From the NCBI GenBank assembly GCA_030248065.1, contig JASAMV010001721.1:143449-207448 (forward strand): a DNA stretch of 64,000 nucleotides, read 5' to 3'. The translations under genes and the position numbers were made by a program. This document shows, one piece after another, positions 1 to 10,461 of the stretch. The number at the start of each line of letters is the position of its first letter. Position 1 is the first letter of the stretch. The notes below the pieces were generated by a model that did not search any database, was not told the DNA's origin, and saw only the letters and a list, made by a program, of their open reading frames with translations. The stretch is from Rhynchonema sp. JSB1_4. Lineage: Eukaryota; Nematoda; Chromadorea; Monhysterida; Xyalidae.

Positions 1-14
1 ATTGAAATTTGCAG

Positions 15-275
15 ATCTCCGACTTCTCTCGCTACGAGCCGCCCTCCAGTCACGTGCCGCAATACAGCCCCAAAGATCACCAACGTCGTCAGTTCATGTT
101 CTCCAGCCGGCTACCGGCACCCGTACTTGGGTCGGGATTGAAACATCAGTCAGCCAAGGGATTCGAGTCCTCATATAGACAACATCAAGTGCCTCTGCCC
201 ACAGCAGCACCGGGTGGAGACAAGAAACAGTCGTGGATTGCCAGACTCACACAGCAGCACCGAACAAAGAAGTGA
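15..275 (+). CDS. Terminal exon of an unrecognised gene (5' part outside window)
   Basis: An acceptor-like TTTGCAG at 8-14 opens a clean 87-codon frame (phase 0) ending in TGA at 273-275. The encoded 86 residues are polar and rich in Ser, Pro, Gln, Arg and Tyr (it begins ISDFSRYEPPSS), with no hydrophobic helix, so this looks like a disordered cytoplasmic or nuclear tail. AATAAA lies at 792-797, about 520 bases after the stop. I do not recognise the family. Codon use and the sharp acceptor favour a real exon; the upstream part of the gene would be needed to name it. Confidence 0.45.
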   Translation: MSDFSRYEPPSSHVPQYSPKDHQRRQFMFSSRLPAPVLGSGLKHQSAKGFESSYRQHQVPLPTAAPGGDKKQSWIARLTQQHRTKK

Positions 276-1583
276 AACATCACATGGACATTTTTGTGTC
301 CGGATGCTGATACCATGTACAGTCGACCCTCTTTATAGTGACCCCAGTATACGTATGTAATCCTCTGCTGTGGTGTCGGAAGTTTTCGTGACCAAGTTTG
401 TCAATTTATTATATTTTTTGAATATTTCTTTGACAAAAAAGGCCTGGTTTCGATCATGTCACTGTACAGAGGGTTATAGCTATCTACCGAAATGTTGCGA
501 TTTCGATTGTCATAAAATCACCTCATTTGTAACGAACTTATTTTTTACGCTTAGTCGTTACCCACTGCTCGTGCTTAACTTGAAATTGAATTAATTTTAC
601 ACCGTGCTATACCGCACCGCACTATGCATTTAATACGATTTTTTATAAACGACTTGTGATGTCTTAAAAAAGAATACTACAATGTTGTTTCATAGCCATG
701 TTGCCTTCATTGGTTTTAAAACTCGTCTTCAATTTATGTGTACCTATGACTCGAATGAAAATTGCCTTAACTACCTAACGCTCATACTTCAAATAAAATA
801 ATTTGATGAAATTACAAAAATTTGAGGGTGTCATTTCCAGTGCACAGGATTCTTCGTTCGAACCCAAATGTCGACGAACTGTGAATTCGTTAACACTGAC
901 GATGACCTTGTCCTTGTGCATCACACGTCAAATACTTTTTAGCACTCCAGATTAAAGTAAACCACAAAAACGTTCACTAAAATTTATAAACTCGAGACAT
1001 CGACCAAATGTTGCACTTAGTTTCATTCGTTGTCCAATCGCAATGTTTTCAAGTGGCTACACCATCAGCTGAGTGTCTTTTTGATAATGAACAATAATCG
1101 CCTATATTTCTCATGTGTTTACGTTTCTCAACCGGTTTTGAGAAATTTAGAAATTGAAACCGCATGGCACAGACATCATCATCATTATTAGGTCGTTGTG
1201 CTGCTTCTGTTCAATGCAGACATGAATATTAGGTGCCTACAACACTCTCACGTTTCCAACAGAAACGGCACGTTCCAAAATGCTTGCCTAGGATGTCACC
1301 AAGTTTACATGTGATAACAACCCCCAATTTGATTGTTATGTACATCTGCGCACCTGGTTCGATTGAAACGTACATTTGACCAAAACTGATCCGGATAACC
1401 AGCAATTGTAGGTAATTGTGTTTGCAGTCGTTGGTAGTGGTAAAATAAATGAACAAACAACGGCGCTGAGACACCAACCCTAAATTAAACCTTGCAGTAA
1501 CGTACCTAAAGAACAGGAACTACCGACATTTTCATGATACTCGAGTATTTCATTGTATTCGCCTTCGTCGAGTAACCGAATTT
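276..1583. other. Gene-free stretch between the partial gene and the PLA2 gene
   Basis: AT-rich sequence without a convincing exon. It holds one copy of a transposon end at about 314-345 (CAGTCGACCCTCTTTATAG), which recurs near 6640 and 12265. A fragment of the 50-base dispersed repeat lies near 890-915. The rest is probably 3' UTR of the first gene and the 5' flank of PLA2. Confidence 0.4.
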
Positions 1584-2784
1584 ATGCATCTCAAATCACC
1601 GACGATGCACAACAGCAGCTTTAGCAAGTTCGTAATTATTCTGCTCACTGTCCTGATCGGCGCCCCAGCGAAACGGCGGGTGAAGCGCAACCTGCTCGAT
1701 TTCTGTGACATGATTGAGTGTGAGCGTTCAGTTTTTTTTAAATCAGTGTGTTGCTTCTATATCACACTTGATTATGGGAGTGAAAAGGTCTCATGACCCG
1801 TGCCAATTTCGCTGTCCTCCACAGGCGCCACCGGTCGCAGTTGTTTCGATTACAACAACTATGGTTGTTGGTGTGGACTCGGAGGTCGCGATCAACCTGT
1901 GGATTATATTGATGAGTTAGTGAAACAAGCTGTGTCTTTGGATTGGATACACTCATTGGTGAATGTTCTCGAACCATGTATTGGTTCCCCTTTACTCTTA
2001 TTTCTCGTATGCACCTGCACTCAACAGGTTATGCAGTGTCGCAGTGAACATTCTTCATGGGGATGGGAAACAGTACAAGTTTAGGTAGGTGTCAACTTTT
2101 GTTTCATGTTTGCATTCATGTTCAGATGTTGTCAGATGCACGACATTTGCTACGAACATCTGGGTGACAACAAGAGTTGCTATCCAAAGTTGGACGGTTA
2201 CAAGTGGCAATGCAACAACACGCTGAGATACGCCATGTGCGCCATCACAGGTCAGTCGTCGGTTCCTATGTGTTGGTTGACTTACATTAATGTCGTCAAC
2301 GAACATCGTCATCCCTCGTCGTGTCAACTCGGCCTAGTTGCATTTCGCGCGCTCATTCAGAGCTGCTTGGGTCGACGATTTTCATTGACTACTAAACAAT
2401 TAGCTTCATACGCATCTAAGCAAATGATATATGCACAACGAAAGTTCGTTTTAAAATGACGAAAAACAGCGGGTTCCGTTTGTCACCATGATGAAGAGGA
2501 TAGTATCAGGTACATACCGCACGGATACAGCTTGTGATTCTTGAGATATCAAGTAAGCTCCACGAAATAAGCGGCAAAGTCAATTGCATCTGCAACCAAA
2601 ACCGACAATTCTGAACGAACGACTGCCTGATGTTTCAGGGCGGGACAGTTGGTGTGAACTGCAGATTTGTGAGTGCGATCGACGCGCCGTGCAGTGCTTT
2701 GCTCGATTCGCCCATCCTGGTCACAAACCGAAATGTCCGGATTCCAATTTGTTCCAAGACGCTTTTCGGCTTGTAACCGGATGA
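1584..2784 (+). CDS. Secreted phospholipase A2, four exons, complete
   Basis: Exons 1584-1719, 1825-1915, 2126-2250 and 2639-2784 join in phase to a 165-residue precursor. Family knowledge: these small disulfide-rich enzymes hydrolyse the sn-2 ester of phospholipids, are calcium-dependent and act outside the cell. Seen here: a hydrophobic signal segment (FVIILLTVLI, about residues 16-25), a basic KRRVKR just before the mature start (a possible propeptide cleavage site), the calcium loop YGCWCGLGG (58-66), the active site CCQMHDICY (77-85, His81) and the second catalytic element CECDRRAVQCF (Asp131). Cysteines are abundant and family-like. All donors are GT and all acceptors AG. The alternative start at Met8 (1605) leaves the signal peptide intact. 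No lesion is visible. Confidence 0.9.
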
Positions 2785-3448
2785 TTACCTTCAGCAGCCC
2801 CCCATAACAAAAAAATATGTAAACATATTTTTGTGTTGGTATGAAACATGATTTCGTATCACAAGATTTTGACCAGTTTATTGCCTGGATGAATGTTATA
2901 CACACAGGAATAAGGTTAAACAACGCACGCACGAGTATTGCCATCATCATTACAAGACAAAAAGACAAATAATAACTGAAAACCCAAAAGAAACAAACGA
3001 AAATCACAAAAAAACAGCAGCCGGACAGAAAATTGCTGTTGAATTTGAGCGAAAAATATGCGTCAGAATATATCACAGAACGGTTATCGTGACGTGATGA
3101 CTAATGCACGCGCGTGTTACAGTTAGTAAAGACAAACTTCGCCAACACGACCCCGATTTCGAAGCTGGCGTGTATTTAAAACGAATAGAAAGAGAAAATC
3201 ATCATGCTCCATTTTGTATTCTTCACCGTGTAATATTTCCCAAATCAGCAGCCACGTATGAATGTTTCACTATTCTGCCAGCTGCGAAATCGAGCTCATG
3301 TTAGTGTGGTTTGCCTTTACTAATCACACACTGTCATTGTCATAAATTTCTTTTTTGTGCGATCGGCAGCAAACAAAAAAGTTCTTTTATGGCACAAAAA
3401 TCGACCACCTATGTAAATCCCGTGGGCACAAAAATCCAAATGAAGTTG
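2785..3448. other. Intergenic stretch between PLA2 and the 7TM receptor 3' end
   Basis: PLA2 (+) and the receptor (-) converge here. It contains repeat family A (3120-3303) and AT-rich sequence. No exon with convincing splice sites was found. Confidence 0.4.
3120..3303 (+). repeat. Dispersed repeat family A, copy 1
   Basis: About 180 bases that recur at 18527-18716 and 21340-21522 in the same orientation. All share CGCCAACACGA, ATTTCGAAG or a close variant, TTTCCCAAATCAGCAGCC and GAAATCGAGCTCATGTT with scattered substitutions. There is no coding potential and no tRNA-like promoter, so class (SINE or MITE) is undecided. Confidence 0.6.
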
Positions 3449-6400
3449 CTAATATTTCTTAACCGTCGGCTGTGCTGGTGTATCCCCAGCGGTACGCACA
3501 ACACCCTTTGGCTGGTTATACCAGACTTGTTTCAGGTCGTTGAAATAGGCCTCGGCTTCAGGGCCCAGACCAGGATGACTCTCGGAGGGCGCGACAGTAT
3601 TCGATGTCGGCAGACATTTGTAGTCCTGCATTGCCTGCAGACAATGAAGCGACACAGTTTTGGTCACGTTAAATTTTGTGGGCAACCACATTTCAACCTG
3701 TTCTCACAGCATGTGTTCCAAAACTAATGTACGGCTCTGTTCCTATGGCTTGAAAAGCCCCCAAGCTTTAGTCAACAGCCAACAGTCTACAAGGAAAGCC
3801 TTTTTAGATACGTTAGTACAACTCCAAACTTTCAAAGTGGAGGTTTTGATCGTACATACTGCCAAAAATGACCTATTCATATGCCAAAATCAAAAGGCTT
3901 GTACTGTGTCATCAAATGGCACCAACCCGACACGCCTTGACAATATGACCGAGTCCAGGTGTGCCCTCCACGGCACTCACCATCACGTCTGACTGCAGTG
4001 CAATCACCACTGGGTGTAACATCATGTGCAGGGCTTGCGGCTGAACAGAACATGTAATTCACGCTACTGGTCTGTTTCATTCCGAAGAAGAGCAGAAAAA
4101 AGTGCTTCCGTATTCATCACCTATCATAGTATAATCTCTCTAAAATGAATAAACAATCCAACCCAAACCAACCATTTCAACCGCGAAAAAATACGAATTT
4201 CGCCCACTTTGCAACCATCGAGATGCAATGCCGGCAATGAACACCAACGCCCAGCACACACATTGCACCAAGACAGTGCTGGAGAGCATACGGGTCGTCT
4301 CCATGTTGCGTTTGAGCAGCACGCGAATCACCAGCGATTGGTGCACACCTGCGAATACACACAGGGTGGCCAAGAAGTGACTTCACAAATTCAAGCTTGA
4401 GGGGCTAACATTTCGTACACAATGGTTTGCTTAAGGCGGGGAGACTCAGGAAGCTTGGGCTTAGGCTTGAGAGCCTATGTGAGTGCAAGCCCACCTCCAA
4501 ACACTGAGAACAAGCCTGGTGTCGATGCACACTATAGGGTCTGCACCCGTTTCCACAGAGCGACGGTGCACGTGCACCAGCAAATCGTCAGTCCTTTGAT
4601 CCTATACATCCTATGTATGTAGTCAGTCACGATCACCAACCGCTGTTCTTAAATCGATCGAATATTCGCTGGTTGATTCGGCCGACAATCGGATGAATGA
4701 CCATCGGTGCGACGATTGCGAACAGGAATATCACATAGATGATGATCAGAATTGGCAATCTGCCAAGTCGCAGGATGCAATGCGGCAAAAGTGTTCCATC
4801 TGGCGCGGTTTGCGAATCGAAAAATATGAGACCGCAGGTGAACAGCACTGACAACCACACGCCGCACAGAACGGCTGGAAAATGGGGATGAATTGTGATG
4901 AAAAAGAGCACAAATTCGTCTTTTTTTGTCAGTTCCTTGATTGTTTCATGCAAAGGAATTGGTTTTTCTCACCCTCCGAAACTCTGACAGAAAACTGAAA
5001 AAGGAGAACCGGGTGGTGACTACGGTCGTTTTGTCATTCGTGCTGTTTAACTTTTTCATTTTTATGACGTCAAGAATACTCACTTAGGTACCTGTAGAGG
5101 GTGGTATTTATAATTTGGGTTGGTGAACGACAGATTGGGGACCAAAATATCGCTCAAAGCTTTCACCACGTGTTTCACATGGAATGTCACCTATAGTTCA
5201 GTCACGTACATACCCACTGCAAATTGTGCAACGGTTGAGCCCCAGAGGTAAACCATCGGGGAGGCAAATATTAGGACCCGAGACGCTTCAGGGCCAGGGC
5301 CACAGGTTCCGGACCAAAATGCTGGGCCAAATGTGACGAAATGATCACCCACCAGTGGCCCATCGTCGTTTATCGTCAATCTGCGCGTGTTTGCTTGCGA
5401 TCAGCGTGGCGTAGCTGCGATCGATCGACAGACCCACCAGCCCGAACAATAGTCCTCCGCGCGCGATGTTGAGTGGCAGCCAGCGCACGCCGCACAACGC
5501 GCGCGTCGACTGAAAACGTGCATGTAGGTGCCAACAAGTGCGCAAACCTTCTGTTGATGATGAGCTTCGATTTCGACCCATACCTTTTTATAGTTTTTTT
5601 AGTAGAAACTTGGTGCTTTAATGGACTTTGGGCAATGAGCCAACCACTGTTCCGGAGGCCGGTTGTTCACATGCATGACCCAAAAAAAATTTTGGATCTA
5701 ATTTTAGCTCGCAGATTAGGTTCCGTATCTTTATGGGCCAGGTACTTTTTGGGCCACATAAGGTTTCGGACCAGGAACCTTTTGGGCCACGTACCTTTTG
5801 GGCCAGGTACCTTTTGGGCCAGGTACTTTTTGGGCCACATGTGCATGGCGTACTTTTTGGGCCATGTACCGTTTGGGCTAGGAACGTTGACAGCCTGAAC
5901 CAGGATCACATCCACAGTACCTGTGGCGAACTGATCTAGCGTCGATTATGTGAAAGTTGCACAACAGATGCCACATGCATTTTGAGTCAAGGTCTAGGCT
6001 TTTAGATCAAAAACATAAGTACCATGTGGGACACGGCTGTATATGGGTACCATTTGCGACAGACATGTCAGAGGGACATACCCGCGTGTTGCAGTATGCG
6101 TCTGACTGACAAAAGTGTCTACAACCGGTAACAAACCACTCACAGCCTGTTCGTTTGACCACAAACAGTCTTTTTTGTTGATTTCTTTTTTTTCTGTAAG
6201 TAAAAATCACTGACTACAGTTTCTGTCAACTTTTTAGGCGCTATTTGTAGCCTTGTTCAAACATTAATGACTCTCCGAATGTTGGAAATCGAACGTGCAC
6301 ATAATTTATCGATCGCCATCAACACACAAGCGTAGACGTAGACGCCAGGTTGGTTGATGTCACATGAATGATGATATAAAGCACGTGGGTAAAAAACCAT

Positions 6401-7406
6401 TTGACGGCGCGCGTCACATTTCAACAGTTTTTATTGGTGCCCACTCCTGATCATAGTGTGATTTTTTCTTTCACATGGTGACCACAAATGTCAAACGTGA
6501 CGTGATGTCAAACAAACGTATAAATATAGCGTTGTGATTATTGCTCAACAGTAAGCTCGTTTGGTTGCCCGACTCGTCTGGTTTTCACAGACCAGCGGTG
6601 CATCAGGTCATCGTCAGTGCGAATGCACCAGATAACCTTCATACAGTCTGCCCTCTTTTTAGTGACATGATTGGGACCCGCCATTTTCGGTCACTGCCAC
6701 TGCACTATTTTCATGGAGCGGCAAATAGAGGGGCCAAGAAAAGGTTAGAACTATTCACCACATGGTGGGCTTCAGGGGTACACTCTGTAAACTAACCAAT
6801 AGGGGCATGTCGTTCAGAATCGGATAGAGCACAATGTCAATGAGCCAATTAATGGCGCTGAAAGCAGAGAACAATGCACACGACACTGACATTGACATGA
6901 ATATCCAGCGTACATTGGTGTCCACAAGAGAGACCGATTGTCGTAGGATCTGGAGGGTACAAGGGCGCATCAACTCACTGGTATAACTGGCAATAAGTTT
7001 GACTCTAAATACATGAATTGAAAATCCATTTTCTAAATCTGAGTTTCTGATACCTAGTCGTCATTTTCTGAAAAATGGCCGCCAACAAACGCGGTCAGCA
7101 CACAATTGTAAAGTCGCTTTAAAGAGGGTTTGACATCACACAAACTGCCGTTTGGCACACGGTTTATTCAACAATACCCACGCGCCATTATGTTCTTGCA
7201 TGAAATGTTCTCAACCGTGAAACATCACGCACCTGCACCAGTTGCACGTTGAGCATACATCCGGCGCAGAGCAGTGCCACGTAGACCAGACCAAAAATGA
7301 GCGCCAAACCCTTGAAATCGCCAATTGCTTCATGTCCACGGTGACTGATTATTACTTGATCGATTATTAATGTGGGATTTGTGGTGATGTTTAGATCGAT
7401 GTACAT
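3449..7406 (-). CDS. Seven-transmembrane receptor, seven exons, complete; chemoreceptor-like
   Basis: Coding order 7406-7233, 6949-6797, 5509-5353, 4874-4641, 4348-4182, 4040-3981 and 3634-3449, all in phase, giving 376 residues. The ATG at 7406 opens a short N-terminus with an Asn-Ile-Thr glycosylation site. Membrane segments: LALIFGLVYVALLCAGC (TM1); WIFMSMSVSCALFSAFSAI (TM2); GGLLFGLVGLSIDRSYATL, with an IDR in the DRY position (TM3); VLCGVWLSVLFTCGLIFF (TM4); ILIIIYVIFLFAIVAPMVI (TM5); a basic loop with LLKRNMETTRM, then LVQCVCWALVFIAGIA (TM6); and a 20-codon exon, LHMMLHPVVIALQSDVM (TM7). The 62-residue tail is polar. The architecture is that of a G-protein-coupled receptor, and the TM3 motif recalls nematode serpentine chemoreceptors; ligand and subfamily are unknown. 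The exon 5 donor is the least certain splice site. Confidence 0.75.
5640..6540 (+). mobile_element. Transposon copy with GGGCCA tandem motif, copy 1 (inside receptor intron)
   Basis: About 5730-5880 is an irregular tandem array of a 16-20 base unit around TTTTTGGGCCA. It is followed by unique sequence (5896-6000, then to about 6540) that reappears reverse-complemented at 53570-54360. The shared stretches include GATCTAGCGTCGATTATGTG, GCACAACAGATGCCACATGC and the far end near 6430 (TTTTTATTGGTGCCCACTC). There are no long frames. It is best explained as two copies of one non-autonomous element in opposite orientation. Confidence 0.6.
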
Positions 7407-7538
7407 TTTGCACAGCTTGTGATTTTAACCTTTGCGTTTTAGTAAGTTACATATTCATATGTACAGTTGAGTGTAAGGCTGCGAAGCCACATGCACGCAA
7501 TAACACATCGTTAAACACGCGAAGGTTAGGCCTCCAGG

Positions 7539-7766
7539 GGTGATATTTTCGAAATGGTGTAAAGGTCAGTTGGGTGTAAAGGTCGGTGGAAAGCTCGGTC
7601 GACAGCTCAGTGTGATAGACCTCGGTGTAATCTTGAAACATTCCACGTTAATAACAGGCAATGTTTCACGTTTACACCGAGCCACGCCGACCGAGCTTTC
7701 GACCGAACTTTACACCGACCTTTACGCCCAACTGACCTTTACACCGTTTCGAAAATTCCACCCCAG
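7539..7766. mobile_element. Foldback element, GGTGTAAAGG family, copy 1
   Basis: The two halves are inverted repeats built from short direct units. The left half has GGTGTAAAGGTCAGTTGGG and GGTGTAAAGGTCGG; the right half has their complements. GTGATATTTTCGAAA marks the outer edge. The centre holds TTGAAACATTCCACGTTAAT. Related copies are at 44806-45029, 47411-48010 and 50153-50382. Confidence 0.75.
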
Positions 7767-10086
7767 GTCACAGTCAAGTCTTGTTATGGCCGGAGCCTCG
7801 CTGAGATCATAGGTGCAAGTATGCAATGTACACACAGACACAGAACAAAGAAGGCATATACGGTGCGCAAACCACATTGTGAGAATACAGAAAACATGAT
7901 ATCGGAGAATGCCACTTAAATCCCCCGAATTGGGGCTTTATTCGAAAATTTTCCGAACATTTTCCAGGTTGCTTATCTTGTCATAATCTTCACTACATCC
8001 AAAATACAAGAATAAGCACTTCAATATAGTGTAATTTTCGTGTTAACAAGCATGTGTGAGTAGTTTAAACTGAAAGTAGTCCGAACGCAGGCAATTGCAC
8101 TGTTCTTAAACTTTAGAAGAAAGAAAACCAGATTGTAGATCATTCAACAGGCATTGTTTCGTGCTGCAGCAATATTCCGAATAAGCCGCCATTGGGTACT
8201 TTACTCGGAAATTTCCCGAGGGCTTATTTGGAAAAAAATTTATTTCAAAATCTCAAATCCAATGTGTGTCCTAAATAAGACTCTATGGGACTTACTTGAT
8301 ATTCTCAGGTATATTGCCTTGCGTCAAGTTGTTGATTAAATTCTCGGGGAATTAAGTTGAGGGCGTTAGGGATGAAGAATACATACTGTACATATGGTTT
8401 TCGCTGTGTGCCATTGAACTGAATCATATTCTGACGTATGTATAAGTGAGAACTATGAGCGAAAGAATCACCAGTGAAGGAGCTAACAAACGAAGGTATA
8501 GGCTTACACATACAGTCGTCAACACTTTGTTGTCAACATATATGTAGCAAGCCGAAACGCAGGGATCAGGAAGCACGGCTCAAACAATATGAATTCCAGA
8601 AGGTTCCTTTGTTTTTGGAAAGAGTCACAATCTGGCTGCTATGGTAACTGTGTCTGTGTGAATACGTGCACACATGGGCTCATACCGTGTCTATGAAGGC
8701 TCATATCCTTGACGCACAAAGGACAGGTGATAATTGCAACGGCTTAAACAAAGTATCAACTTTTGCCGGACGCGATTGTCAGTTTTGGGTTCGATCGTAT
8801 AGTGTATGATTTTTAGTTTGACGCAAAAATTTTGACCAGCGTTAACATTCCTCATAATGTGTAGCAGAACATCTTTCACGCTGGTCGAAATTAGGGCGTC
8901 AACTCCAGGGGCATGGTTGCCATACATGTCCGATTTTATTGGGACCACAGGGAAAATCCTGCAATTTTTACACCGATATGCACTTGCTATCCAAAAAGTT
9001 ATTCTTTTTGGCGGGCGCCGTGCTCAACTTTCTCAAAGGGGGGACGCCGGGGGTTACCTACAAGCACCCCTCGGTACGCCACTTGTCCAATCACACAGTA
9101 TGGGCGAAATGGGCATTCGAAACCGGCAGAAGTTGATACGATTCGTTTTGTTTTGCATTGAGTGTGTGGTGAACAGCGTGGTGAAGTTTTCTGCAGTTTG
9201 TTCCTCCTCCGGTCACGTGACATGTCAAAATTTCTTGTTTATTTTACACGGAACACTTTCGGTATTTACACTTTCGTCCTTCGCTTGTCCTCAAAACACA
9301 TTCCTAAGTGCATTTTGAAGCTTTCTGAATATGTTTCCTATGGATTATTTTTCAATCACGCACATTATAATTTGCGACGAAGAAAAAACGTTGTGGGAAG
9401 AGAGCAAGAAAACATACAAAGAAGGCTTGATTTGCTTCCCTTCTTTCCCAGACACAACGCTGTCGCTGACAGATAAATGAATGTTTGCACATAAACGGTC
9501 AAACGCAAGATTTCGGCGGACTGACACTGTTGCACCCCCGAGGTTAGATCACCCGCACTCAAGTACAGGAATAAATGATCTTGGCTGATGTATAGTGTCT
9601 TCAAATTTCATCAAAAAAAAACCTTTGCCCTTTTTGCAAGAAACTAACATTCAGAATGCGGTTCATCGGGAAAAGGGACCTAACAGATTCAGATATGCAG
9701 CAAAAAAGTGATAAAGGTCTGATGATGGCTATAAATTCAAACATCATTTGTTCATCTTCCAAGATCAGATCGAAGCACCTTCCAGAGATCTTATGGTATG
9801 CGGCAACAAACAGAGACAACACAACACCACAACAATTGTTATGCATTACAGTTTGGATATGAGCGGGAATTTGCGGGATTAGGCCGCCGTTTTAGGTATA
9901 GGAAGTGCTGTGGCTGTGTGTGTGCGTGTGGCAGCAGCAAGTCTCACAGCGTGTGCGCTGCTAAGTCAACGCGTGCACAAACAGGCAAATAGAAAAATGG
10001 TGACTGTCGTCAACTAATGGTCTGGCAGTTTCGTCCGCAAGATAATGGCAAATCTGCAAATGAACAGTGCAGCGTGCAGGTGGCCT

Positions 10087-10152
10087 GTTTCGACCTGTTT
10101 ACACAGACGGACGGTGCACCAGGTCATCGTCAGTCTGAATGCACCAGATAGG
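10087..10152 (+). repeat. Dispersed 50-65 base repeat (about 16 copies in window), representative copy
   Basis: The core is ACGGTGCACCAGGTCATC followed by GTCAGTCTGAATGCACC, usually preceded by a TTTCGNCCTGTTTTCACAG-like stretch. Other copies: + strand near 6580, 15329, 18110, 36295, 42025, 46070, 56150 and 56845; - strand near 890, 15958, 16079, 22975, 43489, 52250, 60225 and 62167. They lie in introns and intergenic DNA and sometimes abut splice sites. Edges vary between copies. Confidence 0.7.
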
Positions 10153-10461
10153 TAGCCCACGACTTCAACAGCAAGAATTTCTCTTTTGAATGCATCCGCC
10201 GGACATCCAGTCACAAATTCAGCGCGCATAGTGCACAGCACAGTAAGACAGCATCGATGTTCTGTGGGCTAGCCTAGGTACTTGTCCATTTGCCGTGCTG
10301 TAACCTCAACGTCGTTTCTAACCATATTGGCGTAACATCACATTTTGTTGCCTGTAATGGCTGATACAAATACATATTTCGGTGTTGTTCGATTTTGCCA
10401 TTTCAATCAATAATATGCCAATCAATAATTATCGATTCATCGATCGATTCCCAAACCAACA

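Larger units (their letters stand above)
7407..10461. other. Gene-free 3 kb upstream of receptor and proline-rich gene
   Basis: The receptor (-) and the proline-rich gene (+) diverge from this interval, so both promoters should lie here. It holds a foldback element (7539-7766), one copy of the 50-base repeat (10087-10152) and several short open frames without conserved content or good splice sites. No exon was accepted. Confidence 0.4.

Noticed and set aside
8857..9318. 153-codon plus-strand frame
   Set aside because: Overlaps several equally long frames on both strands, with no conserved motif and no splice context.
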